64,000 bases of DNA from an uncultured Pelagibacteraceae bacterium (GTDB lineage Bacteria > Pseudomonadota > Alphaproteobacteria > Pelagibacterales > Pelagibacteraceae). Location of the stretch: NCBI GenBank assembly GCA_902595285.1, contig CACJPL010000007.1:1-64000 (forward strand), read 5' to 3'. This document shows, one piece after another, positions 9,392 through 17,610 of this stretch; the first letter of the stretch is position 1; each line of letters starts with the position of its first letter. A program made the position numbers and the translations under genes. The notes beneath the pieces are model-generated. The model was not told the origin of the DNA. It worked only from the letters and a program-made list of their open reading frames with translations, and made no database searches.

Positions 9392-9823
9392 ATGTTCCTA
9401 AAATTTTTAGAAAAGATTGGCAGAAAAAAAGTTGTATTAGATAGAGGACCTTCACATCCTAATTTTAAAGAGGCAAAGCCTTGGATGAACCGTTACTATG
9501 TTTTGATGAGGTATCGACCTAAATGGTTTCCGTTCAATATATTAATCCATGAGATGCTAGCAGATGATCATGGAGATGGAGTTCATAATCACACGTTTCC
9601 ATATATTACTATAATTTTAAGAGGTGGTTATTGGGAAACATTAAGCACTGGTAAGTTTTGGCGTCCACCAGGGTATATTGGCTTCAGATCAGCAAATAAT
9701 TTACATAGAGTTGATTTGGAACCAGGAACAAAACCATTAACTTTGTTTATTTCAGGTCCATTTGGGCTAAGGAAAGGACCAAGATCAGAGTATGGTATTG
9801 ATTTTAAAACTAAAAAAAATTGA
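9392..9823 (+). CDS. Cupin-like hypothetical protein
   Basis: A 143-aa protein I place in the cupin superfamily by pattern: a first motif with GDGVHNHTFPYITIILRGG (His pair followed by a beta-strand pattern) at about residues 59-77 and a second His in NNLHRVDLEPG near residue 105. This arrangement would give a small beta-barrel with a metal site. It has no signal peptide. It lies two bases after bamB, and its TGA overlaps the ATG of zapE by one base. The substrate and reaction are unknown. Confidence 0.6.
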   Translation: MFLKFLEKIGRKKVVLDRGPSHPNFKEAKPWMNRYYVLMRYRPKWFPFNILIHEMLADDHGDGVHNHTFPYITIILRGGYWETLSTGKFWRPPGYIGFRSANNLHRVDLEPGTKPLTLFISGPFGLRKGPRSEYGIDFKTKKN

Positions 9824-10878
9824 TGCCAAAAAAATTTGAAAAAAAATTTATATCTTATTGTGAAAATCAAGATCTAGAAGTTAATCACAATCAAATCACC
9901 ATAATTAAAAAATTAGAAGACTACCACCATAGTAATTATAAATCATTTTTTTCAAATTTATTTTTCAAGCAAAAATCTAAAAAAGGATTTTATTTATTTG
10001 GTAGTGTAGGCGTTGGTAAAACAATGATTTTAAACTTCTTTTATGATCATCTTGAAGAAAAAAAATTAAAACAGCATTTTAATGAATTTATGTTAGGTTT
10101 TCATGATTTTGTTCATGAGAGTAAAGAAAAAAATGAAGAAAATATAATCAATCGATTTGTTAAAAATTTAAAATCAAAAGCTTCATTAATCTATTTTGAT
10201 GAATTCCAAGTAACAAATATTGTTGATGCAATGATTTTAGGAAAACTATTTGAACAAATATTTAAAGAGGATATTAAAATTATCCTTACTTCAAACACTA
10301 AAATTTCAGAACTTTATAAAGACGGCCTTCAACGTGAACAATTTATACCTTTTATAAAAATAATGGAAGATCAATCAATTGAGTGTGAATTAAAAATTGA
10401 GGATGATTATAGAAAGTCTAATGATAATAAACAACAAAGATATTTTTTTCCACTGAATCAAGAGACTAATTTTAAGATTAACAAATTTTTTAGAACGATA
10501 ACAAAGGATAAAATACAATCTTCAATAACAATTAATGTTAAGGGAAGAGATTTTAAAATAGAAAACTTTTATGAAGGTATTGTTAGGTATGACTTTAATC
10601 AACTTTGCGATCAAAATTTAGGAGCTGAAGATTATTTACAAATAATTAAAAACTGTAAATTTATGGTAATAGATCAAATACCTCAATTTAATGATGTGAA
10701 TTCAAATCAACAACAACGTTTTATCACTTTGTTAGATGTAATTTATGATAAGGATATTTTATTAGCAGTTACAGCTGATCAAAATTTAGATCAACTTACC
10801 TCATCAAGATTGTTAGAAAAACCATTTAAACGCACCATTAGTCGTTTGTATGAACTTACATCGAAGGATTACAATTAA
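9823..10878 (+). CDS. zapE: ZapE/AFG1-family ATPase
   Basis: This 351-aa P-loop ATPase matches the ZapE (AFG1) family, implicated in cell division and in quality control of membrane proteins. The Walker A is GSVGVGKT (about residue 60-67), the Walker B is LIYFDEFQVTN, and the C-terminal half carries a second conserved block ending FKRTISRLYELTS. I choose the ATG at 9823, overlapping the previous stop, rather than the TTG one codon earlier. Its own stop overlaps the start of the next gene by one base. Confidence 0.88.
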   Translation: MPKKFEKKFISYCENQDLEVNHNQITIIKKLEDYHHSNYKSFFSNLFFKQKSKKGFYLFGSVGVGKTMILNFFYDHLEEKKLKQHFNEFMLGFHDFVHESKEKNEENIINRFVKNLKSKASLIYFDEFQVTNIVDAMILGKLFEQIFKEDIKIILTSNTKISELYKDGLQREQFIPFIKIMEDQSIECELKIEDDYRKSNDNKQQRYFFPLNQETNFKINKFFRTITKDKIQSSITINVKGRDFKIENFYEGIVRYDFNQLCDQNLGAEDYLQIIKNCKFMVIDQIPQFNDVNSNQQQRFITLLDVIYDKDILLAVTADQNLDQLTSSRLLEKPFKRTISRLYELTSKDYN

Positions 10879-11297
10879 TGAAACAAGAATTCTATAATTT
10901 TAAAATTAAAACTAATGGTCAAAAGTTATATGAGTTTACAAATGATACAATACAGTGGATTAATCAAAATAACTTTAAAAATGGTATTCTTAATTTAAGT
11001 ATTCAGCATACAAGCGCCTCATTAATTGTACAAGAAAATGCAGATCCAGATGTACAAATAGATTTAATAAATTATTTTGATAAATTAGCCCCTATGGATA
11101 AAAAGCTCTATATTCATACTACAGAGGGAAAAGATGATATGCCTGCACATATAAAATCTGCATTAACAAATAATCAAATTTCTCTAAGTGTAAAAGATAG
11201 AGAATTATTGCTTGGAACTTGGCAGGGCATATATTTATTTGAGCATAGATTAGAGATTCAAGAAAGGACTATAATTCATCATTTTATTGGCGAATAG
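10878..11297 (+). CDS. YjbQ/UPF0047 family protein
   Basis: A 139-aa protein of the YjbQ (UPF0047) family, some members of which show a weak thiamine-phosphate synthase activity. The core signature LNLSIQHTSASLIVQENADP and the C-terminal GTWQGIYLFEHR block are both clear, and length is normal. It is translationally coupled to zapE (TAATG). It ends nine bases before the convergent photolyase gene. The biological role of the family is unsettled. Confidence 0.85.
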   Translation: MKQEFYNFKIKTNGQKLYEFTNDTIQWINQNNFKNGILNLSIQHTSASLIVQENADPDVQIDLINYFDKLAPMDKKLYIHTTEGKDDMPAHIKSALTNNQISLSVKDRELLLGTWQGIYLFEHRLEIQERTIIHHFIGE

Positions 11298-11305
11298 AGT
11301 TAAAC

Positions 11306-12727
11306 TTATTTTTTCTTCAAAGATTGAAATGCTTCAAGAGCGGCAGCTCTAGCTTTTTCATGAACAACAATAGGCCCAGGGTAATCTTTGCCAATAATTG
11401 TTTTTATAGCTTCTTGATACTTCAATTCCATTTCCCATGGTTTATGAATAAATTTATTTGGGACATTTTTAAGTTCAGGAACCCATTTTTTTACATAATT
11501 GCCTTCTTTATCAAATTTTTCACCCTGAAGAATTGGATTAAAAATTCTAAAGTAGGGGGCCGCATCTGCACCACAGCCAGCAACCCATTGCCATTGAGCA
11601 ACATTATTTGCTTTGTTAAAATCTAGTAGACAGTTTCTAAAATGTTTCTCACCTTCAATCCAATTAATTCTTAAATGCTTAACAAGAAAAGAGCCAACAA
11701 CCATTCTTATTCTATTATGCATCCATCCAGTTTCATATAATTCTCTCATACCTGCATCGACAATAGGATAACCAGTCATTCCTTTTTTCCATACTTTTAA
11801 GAATTTCTCATTTTTTGCCCAAGGGAATTTATCAAATTCTTTTCTAAAATTTCCTTTTAAGAATTCAGGGAAATAATTAATTAAACTATGTGAAAACTCT
11901 CTCCAACCAAGCTCATTAATATATTTTCTATAACCAATTCCTTTTGATTTAATTTCAGAACATTTTTTCCAAATACTGCCTACATGAATTTGGCCATGTT
12001 TAATATAAGGGGATAATTTAGAGGTTCCCTCGATAGAGGGTATATCTCGAGAAGTTCCATAATCCTTAATTTTATTTTCAATTAAATTTTTAAGTATTTT
12101 TTTTGAGTCATTTTCTGAAACTTTCCAATATTTTTCAAATTTTTTATACCAATTTTTTTTTGGTAAAATATCCATTGGTTCAATACATTTTTTAAAATAT
12201 GTAATCTTTTTTATTTTCTTTTTAACAATATAATTTTTGCTTGGTGGTTGATTTAAATAAACTTGCTCCGCATTTCTCCAAAAAGGGGTAAACACTTTAA
12301 AGGGAGTTCCATCATTTTTTGTTATCTCTTGAAATTCATTTAAAATGTTTCCTTTGAAATATTTATAATTGATTTCATTTTTAATAAATAAGTCACGTAT
12401 TTTTTTTCCTTTAGCTATAACATCTGGCTCATAAATTTTATTCCAATAAACTGAAAGCTTATCCTTTTTATTTAATTTAGAAAAAATTTCTAATTCGTCA
12501 CCTTTTACTATTTCAAGATTAATTTTATAATCTGATAATTCTTTTTTTAAAGTTTCTAGAGATTTGAATACCCACCATTTTTGAGCTTCTCTTTTGTTGT
12601 CAAAATCATTGTTATTATAAATATATAATGCAATTACATTATCATGATTTTGTGTTGCAAAAGATAAAGCAGGATTATTTTCAATTCTAAAATCCTCTCT
12701 AATCCAAAAAATACCTGTACTACTCAT
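11306..12727 (-). CDS. phrB: Deoxyribodipyrimidine photolyase
   Basis: A 473-aa cryptochrome/photolyase-family flavoprotein that repairs UV-induced pyrimidine dimers with blue light. The N-terminal antenna-binding domain begins FWIREDFRIENNPALSFA, and the FAD-binding half shows WREFSHSLINYFP, GYPIVDAGMRELYETGWMHN and NNVAQWQWVAGCGADAAPYF, all typical of CPD photolyases. Length is usual. It is the last gene of a minus-strand run after the diaminopropionate-lyase-like gene, with four bases between. A cryptochrome role cannot be excluded. Confidence 0.92.
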   Translation of the reverse strand: MSSTGIFWIREDFRIENNPALSFATQNHDNVIALYIYNNNDFDNKREAQKWWVFKSLETLKKELSDYKINLEIVKGDELEIFSKLNKKDKLSVYWNKIYEPDVIAKGKKIRDLFIKNEINYKYFKGNILNEFQEITKNDGTPFKVFTPFWRNAEQVYLNQPPSKNYIVKKKIKKITYFKKCIEPMDILPKKNWYKKFEKYWKVSENDSKKILKNLIENKIKDYGTSRDIPSIEGTSKLSPYIKHGQIHVGSIWKKCSEIKSKGIGYRKYINELGWREFSHSLINYFPEFLKGNFRKEFDKFPWAKNEKFLKVWKKGMTGYPIVDAGMRELYETGWMHNRIRMVVGSFLVKHLRINWIEGEKHFRNCLLDFNKANNVAQWQWVAGCGADAAPYFRIFNPILQGEKFDKEGNYVKKWVPELKNVPNKFIHKPWEMELKYQEAIKTIIGKDYPGPIVVHEKARAAALEAFQSLKKK

Positions 12728-12731
12728 TAGT

Positions 12732-13862
12732 TTAATTTTGGTTAATTAATTTTTGATACATTTCTTGATCAGTATCTCCCTCACAACCAAAAACCAAAAC
12801 ATTAGATTTTTCATTTAGATCTAATTTTTCTTTAATTGCTTGATCTTCACAACTTGTAATCAGACCGATTACGCCAGGTGCCGAGTTTTCTCCTGCAATT
12901 ATTTTATCATCGCTAAAGCTTGAATTTCCAAGTAGTTTCATAGTTTTTGCAATATCATCATCTGGTAAACTAATACAATGTTTAACTGAATTTTTAAGTA
13001 TTTCCCATGGGACCAATGATACTTCACCACAAGACATACCACCCATTAAGCTTTCTCTTTTAATATCTATTTTTTCTATTTTTCCAGTTTTAATGCTTTC
13101 CATTACACACGCAGCACTATCCGGTTCAACAACTATAATTGTTGGAACATAGTTCAAATATCTTGCAATACCTGCAACCATGGCAGCAGCCATGCCACCA
13201 ACGCCAGCCTGTAAAATGATGTGAGTTATTTTCTCTTCCTGGATTTGATTAGTAATCTCCTTCATCATTACCGTATAACCTGCCATTGTATACTTAGGGA
13301 CGATCATATAATCTTTCCAGGCAACATCCTGTACTATTTGCCAATTATTTTCAGTAGACTGCTTTATGCATTCCATCAATGATTTTTCATAATTGCCTTT
13401 TACTTTTACTACGTCTGCTCCAAGTGTAGACATAGCTTTGCCTCTTGCATCACTTACAAATTCACTAATAAATATTTTACAGCTTAGACCTAATCTTTTA
13501 GCTCCCCAGGCAACGGATCTTCCATGATTGCCGGCAGTTGCTGTTGCTACTATTATATCTTTATTTCCTTTGGTTACTTTTTCTACCGCATAAGCACCGC
13601 CTAAAGCTTTAAAAGATTTTAAATCAAATCTTTTATTTTCATCTTTGTAAAAAATTTTGTTTAAATTTAATTCCTTTGAGAGTTTATTTAAAGAAAGCAG
13701 GGGAGTGGCAGAATAACCTTTCCAATTGGAAATACTCTTATAAGCATCATCAATTTCTTTTGAAGTTAGAGAACTTAGAATTTCTTTTTTATTAAATGAG
13801 TAATTTTTATTTTCTATAAATTCTGTGCATTTCCACTGATGACCGTTAGATAATATAGTCAT
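12732..13862 (-). CDS. PLP-dependent diaminopropionate ammonia-lyase-like enzyme
   Basis: The 376-aa product is a fold-type II PLP enzyme closest by pattern to diaminopropionate ammonia-lyase (DpaL/YgeX), which degrades 2,3-diaminopropionate to pyruvate and ammonia. RFDLKSFKALGGAYA places the Schiff-base lysine at K85; TATAGNHGRSVAWGAKRLG is the phosphate-pocket region and QAGVGGMAAAMVAG the glycine loop. It is three bases from the upstream glutamine-synthetase-family gene, so released ammonia could be re-assimilated by its neighbour. A threonine/serine dehydratase-like activity is an alternative. Confidence 0.72.
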   Translation of the reverse strand: MTILSNGHQWKCTEFIENKNYSFNKKEILSSLTSKEIDDAYKSISNWKGYSATPLLSLNKLSKELNLNKIFYKDENKRFDLKSFKALGGAYAVEKVTKGNKDIIVATATAGNHGRSVAWGAKRLGLSCKIFISEFVSDARGKAMSTLGADVVKVKGNYEKSLMECIKQSTENNWQIVQDVAWKDYMIVPKYTMAGYTVMMKEITNQIQEEKITHIILQAGVGGMAAAMVAGIARYLNYVPTIIVVEPDSAACVMESIKTGKIEKIDIKRESLMGGMSCGEVSLVPWEILKNSVKHCISLPDDDIAKTMKLLGNSSFSDDKIIAGENSAPGVIGLITSCEDQAIKEKLDLNEKSNVLVFGCEGDTDQEMYQKLINQN

Positions 13863-13865
13863 GCA

Positions 13866-15191
13866 CTAACAATCCAAAGTATTATCTTTTTCCCACTTTG
13901 TAACATCTTTTGTTTTATCAAAACTGTCTTTTGACTTGAATTCATTCATTTCTGAACTTCTTAACTTAATATAACTTTCAACTACATTTTTGCCAAAAGC
14001 ATCATTCATATCTTTATTATTTTTTAATAAATTTAATGATTGCTCAAGTTCATCAGGTAGCTTAGGTAAGTTTGGATATTTAGCGTGGTCTTCATACATA
14101 TTGCAATCCAAAGGTTTTCCTGGATCAACTTTATTTTTTAAACCATATAGACCAGCTGCTAAAACACTTGCTTGTAATAAGTAAGGATTAGCAGAACCAT
14201 CCATTAATCTTAATTCAAATCTTCCTGGGTCAGGGATTCTTATCATGTGCGTTCGATTATTACCTGTGTAGGAAATACTACTTGGTGACCATGATGCTCC
14301 AGATTTTGTAGGTGGTGCATTTATTCTTCTATAACTATTTATTGTTGGGTTAAAAAACGCAGATAAAGATGAAGCATTTTTAATTACTCCACCTAAAAAA
14401 TTATAGGCCATTCTACTTAAACCAAGTTTATCCTTATTATCTAAAAATTTATTTTTATTACCTTGCCAAACTGATACATGGGCATGACAACCATTCCCGG
14501 TTAAATTTCCAAACGGTTTAGGCATAAATGTTGCTCTTAATCCGTGCTTTTCTGCAATTGTTTTTACCATAAATTTAAAAAAAGTATGTCTATCTGCTGT
14601 TTTTAGGCAATCTGAATAATCCCAATTCATTTCAAATTGTCCGTTAGCATCTTCATGATCGTTTTGATACGGGCCCCATCCCATTTCAATCATGCAATCA
14701 CAAATTTCTTTAATTAAATCATACCTTCTCATTAATGCAGATTGATCATAACAAGGTTTAGATTGAGTATCTCTTGGATCCGCAATTGAGTTTCCATCAG
14801 GTGAAATCAAAAAATATTCACACTCAACACCCGATTTCATTGTTAAATTTTGTTTTTTTAGTTTTTGGATTTGATTTTTTAACATCACTCTGGGTGAAGC
14901 ATCCACTGGTTTACCGTTCATCCATAGATCAGATGCTAACCAGCCAACTTCTTTATTCCAAGGAAGCTGAATTAAACTATCTGGATCAGGAATCCCAAAC
15001 ATATCAGAATCTGCAGGAGTCATATCAAGCCATGCAGCAAATCCTGCAAAACCAGCTCCTGCACTTTGCATATCTTTAATTGCGTGAGCAGGCACTAACT
15101 TTGATCTAAGTACACCAAACAAATCTACAAAACTTATTAAAAAATATTTAATTTTTTTTTGTTTAGCTATTTTAAATAAATCTTTAGACAC
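13866..15191 (-). CDS. Type III glutamine synthetase / gamma-glutamylmethylamide synthetase family
   Basis: This 441-aa ATP-dependent ligase has glutamine synthetase motifs: KSGVECEYFLISPDG and NDHEDANGQFEMNW (metal-binding glutamates), GNGCHAHVSVW (substrate/ATP loop) and MIRIPDPGRFELRLMDGSAN (arginine phosphate contacts). The length and start resemble GlnT and GmaS proteins, which join glutamate to ammonia or methylamine. It starts at GTG (15191). Neighbours are an ammonia-lyase-like gene downstream and an ammonium transporter upstream, so ammonia is at least as likely a substrate as methylamine. A second, 489-aa relative is encoded at 20842-22311. Confidence 0.8.
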   Translation of the reverse strand: MSKDLFKIAKQKKIKYFLISFVDLFGVLRSKLVPAHAIKDMQSAGAGFAGFAAWLDMTPADSDMFGIPDPDSLIQLPWNKEVGWLASDLWMNGKPVDASPRVMLKNQIQKLKKQNLTMKSGVECEYFLISPDGNSIADPRDTQSKPCYDQSALMRRYDLIKEICDCMIEMGWGPYQNDHEDANGQFEMNWDYSDCLKTADRHTFFKFMVKTIAEKHGLRATFMPKPFGNLTGNGCHAHVSVWQGNKNKFLDNKDKLGLSRMAYNFLGGVIKNASSLSAFFNPTINSYRRINAPPTKSGASWSPSSISYTGNNRTHMIRIPDPGRFELRLMDGSANPYLLQASVLAAGLYGLKNKVDPGKPLDCNMYEDHAKYPNLPKLPDELEQSLNLLKNNKDMNDAFGKNVVESYIKLRSSEMNEFKSKDSFDKTKDVTKWEKDNTLDC

Positions 15192-15208
15192 AATTTAAGT
15201 TATCACAA

Positions 15209-15364
15209 TTATTTAAAAAAAGATAAAATTGTTTCTTTGTAATAAATTAAATTTACAACAATAATTACAATTATAGCTAGTATCACACCATACTTAGCCT
15301 TAGGAAATGCTACACCTCTCATTTTAGAGGGTCTTAATTCATCTTTATTATTTTCTTCTGACAT
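15209..15364 (-). CDS. 51-aa single-span membrane protein
   Basis: A short open frame starting ATG at 15364 and ending TAA at 15209 encodes a 51-aa peptide with a charged N-terminus (MSEENNKDELRPSKMRG) and one transmembrane segment (about residues 26-41, very rich in Ile and Val), then a short lysine-containing tail. It sits 17 bases before the GTG start of the type III GS-family gene and just after the terminator of the amt transcript. I recognise no family. The membrane-protein composition and packing make it credible, but its expression is unproven. Confidence 0.55.
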   Translation of the reverse strand: MSEENNKDELRPSKMRGVAFPKAKYGVILAIIVIIVVNLIYYKETILSFFK

Positions 15365-15373
15365 TTTAGATTA

Positions 15374-15408
15374 AAGAAAAAATGAGGGCGCCACATTAAG
15401 TAGCGCCC
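15374..15408 (-). terminator. Rho-independent terminator of the amt transcript
   Basis: On the minus strand a GGGCGC/GCGCCC stem (15403-15408 with 15386-15391) with an 11-base loop is followed by TCATTTTTTCTTT. It lies 15 bases after the stop of the 76-aa gene, ending the amt unit. Confidence 0.75.
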
Positions 15409-15423
15409 AAATTTTATTTAAAA

Positions 15424-15654
15424 TTACCAGTCAGTAATATTGCTTTTATGGTCATTTGCTCCATGTCGCTTACGTGCTAATCTGTCAAGCTCATCTTTTT
15501 CAGATTTTGCAGTAATAACATGCCAACCAATCCATATAATTATAGCAATAATAACTAGTATACCTTCACTAGATCCAGCACCAGGGTAAACAGCACCAAC
15601 AACTTCCTCTGCTGGTTTATTAAGGTGATCTATCCAGTTTGTAACTGTAGCCAT
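15424..15654 (-). CDS. 76-aa small membrane protein downstream of Amt
   Basis: The 76-aa product has a soluble N-terminal 28 residues, one hydrophobic helix (GILVIIAIIIWIGWHVITA, about residues 30-48) and a charged C-terminus rich in Lys, Asp and His. It follows the ammonium transporter gene by 12 bases and precedes a strong terminator, so amt and this gene form a two-gene transcript. I know of no named family. A partner or modulator of the transporter is a guess from context only. Confidence 0.75.
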   Translation of the reverse strand: MATVTNWIDHLNKPAEEVVGAVYPGAGSSEGILVIIAIIIWIGWHVITAKSEKDELDRLARKRHGANDHKSNITDW

Positions 15655-15666
15655 ATTATTTCTCCT

Positions 15667-17067
15667 TTACCTGGTTGCGGATGAAACTGCTTTTTCATCT
15701 TCTTTAGCAGTCTCCATTATTTCATAGTCTAGCCCAGCTATTTCAACTTCACGAGGGATTCTTAATTTACCCATTCCGTGTAGTATCTTAGCTATGATAT
15801 AGCCCGGTATTAGCCCAAGAACAACAAACATAATTATTGCCCCTATAAACATACCCAATGGATTTATTGCTGCATATGTCGTTCCATCCCACATAGCTCC
15901 AACACTGTAACCAGATGAAGGATAACCATTCAAGACGAAACCACAAATTACTAGTCCGATAAATCCTGCATAACCATGTACTGCGACAGCACCAACTGCA
16001 TCATCAATTTTGAACTTTCGCTCAACCCAGTAATGTAGTTTGTATGAAATCACAACACCGATCATACCTATGATCATTGATTGAATTGGATGATATAAAT
16101 CATTCCCAGCTGACGCGCATATTATTCCCGCTAGTCCACTAGAATATGTCCAAAAAGGATCACCTTTAGCAATCACATAACCTGCCAACAAACCTCCTGA
16201 TAATGACATCAAGAAATTCATCGTAATACCACTCAGTGTAGTAGGAGTTACGTAAATGTTGGTAGCCGTCCAATATGAAATACCTTCCATTCCGTATTCT
16301 GGCCCAAGATCATATATCGGTATGTTACAAGCAGCATAAAAACCCCAAAATCCAGTATAAATAAGAAATAATCCAATTGTTACTAGCCAAGGATTTCTTG
16401 GTCCAATGTTTCTTGGTTCACCGCTTGATGAGAACTTACCAATTCGTGGTCCTAAAACCATTAGAACACCTAAGGCAAATCCACCCGCAATTGCGTGAAT
16501 TACCCCTGATGCGTATGCATCGTGATATCCTAGAAGTTTCAGCATCCAACCATCGAAGTGCCATCCCCATGCAGCATCAATTGTCCAAAATACAGAGCCA
16601 ATTGCAATTGCTAAAATTCCAAATGCAAAAGTTGTAATTCTTTCAATGATTGCTCCAGAAACGATAGAAGCAGCTGTCCAAGAGAAAAGTAAAAAGGCAG
16701 CCCAGAAAACACCAGAAATATGGTCTCCTAAATTGACAGCCATTAATTCACTTGTTGCCGTATACCATGTAGCACTAAACGCAGACTCATCTGTGATGAG
16801 CGCAGTGCTTTCATTCATTATTGATGGCGCTAATCCAGGTCCTGTTGGAAAAGCCCAGTAAATCCACCAACCAAATAAAAACCATGTTACTGTTACCAAT
16901 GGTATCAGCATCGTGTTTTTCATAAGAGTATGTTGATGGTGTTTGTATCGAGAAGCTCCAACTTCATACATACAGAAACCGACGTGAATTAAAAACATCA
17001 GCACCACTGTTACCCAGTAGTAAAATTCTGTAAATATGGTTGTAAGAGCACCTAACTGATCAGTCAT
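15667..17067 (-). CDS. amt: Ammonium transporter
   Basis: A 466-aa polytopic inner-membrane protein of the Amt/MEP/Rh family, with about eleven hydrophobic segments. The channel's paired histidines are seen in ASGVIHAIAGGFALG and GAVAVHGYAGFIGLV. It has a clear Shine-Dalgarno (GGAGAGAG) before the ATG. Length is somewhat above the 400-430 residues usual for bacterial AmtB. It lies between two ammonium-assimilating gene groups, fitting ammonium or methylammonium uptake. No PII gene (glnK) is adjacent; the small membrane protein at 15424 takes that place instead. Confidence 0.93.
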   Translation of the reverse strand: MTDQLGALTTIFTEFYYWVTVVLMFLIHVGFCMYEVGASRYKHHQHTLMKNTMLIPLVTVTWFLFGWWIYWAFPTGPGLAPSIMNESTALITDESAFSATWYTATSELMAVNLGDHISGVFWAAFLLFSWTAASIVSGAIIERITTFAFGILAIAIGSVFWTIDAAWGWHFDGWMLKLLGYHDAYASGVIHAIAGGFALGVLMVLGPRIGKFSSSGEPRNIGPRNPWLVTIGLFLIYTGFWGFYAACNIPIYDLGPEYGMEGISYWTATNIYVTPTTLSGITMNFLMSLSGGLLAGYVIAKGDPFWTYSSGLAGIICASAGNDLYHPIQSMIIGMIGVVISYKLHYWVERKFKIDDAVGAVAVHGYAGFIGLVICGFVLNGYPSSGYSVGAMWDGTTYAAINPLGMFIGAIIMFVVLGLIPGYIIAKILHGMGKLRIPREVEIAGLDYEIMETAKEDEKAVSSATR

Positions 17068-17136
17068 ATTCTCTCTCCATATTAGTTTATGGAAGCCTAT
17101 TAAATTTTATGATTCGATACAAATATAAAAAGGTTT

Positions 17137-17164
17137 AAAAACCTAGTATGTTCACTAGGTTTTT
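17137..17164. terminator. 11-bp stem hairpin, terminator after the mgs-like operon
   Basis: AAAAACCTAGT (17137-17147) and ACTAGGTTTTT (17154-17164) form a perfect 11-bp stem around a six-base loop. It sits 28 bases after the stop of the 136-aa gene (17192). With A-runs on one side and T-runs on the other it can terminate in both directions; the minus-strand operon is the obvious user. Confidence 0.75.
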
Positions 17165-17191
17165 AAAAATAATCAACTATTAATTGAAATA

Positions 17192-17602
17192 TTAAAATTT
17201 TAAATATGCTTTTTTCAAATCAACAAGCGGGTGTTTTGGAGACATTTGAAACTTAACCAAAAGTTCTCTTGCAATCATATCTCTATCTTGTTGATTATTT
17301 GGTAGTTTAATTGATTTTGGAATTGTAACCCAACCATTTGCATTTCTACAAAAAACAGCAGGTCTATCTTCTTCGTAGCCCATATGGACATCTTCCAGCC
17401 AATTTAAATCATCCCATCCCATCGCTTCTATATATTTCTTAAGAAATGGAGTTAGTTTAGAATAGTCGGGCAAAAGATTAACATCATATCTGTAACCAAT
17501 AGACTGACCAATCATTTTCTCTCTGGCAGTCTCTTTCTTTTTACCTAACTGACCTTTGATCTCTTTTGATTTTGCAACTTTTTTGTTTTTTTTCTTTGGC
17601 AT
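17192..17602 (-). CDS. 136-aa lysine-rich-tailed protein of the glutamate synthase-like operon
   Basis: I do not recognise a named family. The first 30 residues are very basic (MPKKKNKKVAKSKEIKGQLG and on), followed by a mixed soluble domain with several Trp and aromatic residues (MGWDDLNWLEDVHMGYEEDRP) and a C-terminal MSPKHPLVDLKKAYLKF. It is eight bases downstream of the GlxD/MgsC-type gene and is the last gene before a terminator. Its N-terminus is strikingly like that of the upstream synthase subunit (MPKKKSKKVKK). I infer an accessory subunit or assembly partner of that synthase. Confidence 0.75.
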   Translation of the reverse strand: MPKKKNKKVAKSKEIKGQLGKKKETAREKMIGQSIGYRYDVNLLPDYSKLTPFLKKYIEAMGWDDLNWLEDVHMGYEEDRPAVFCRNANGWVTIPKSIKLPNNQQDRDMIARELLVKFQMSPKHPLVDLKKAYLKF

Positions 17603-17610
17603 AGTTCACT

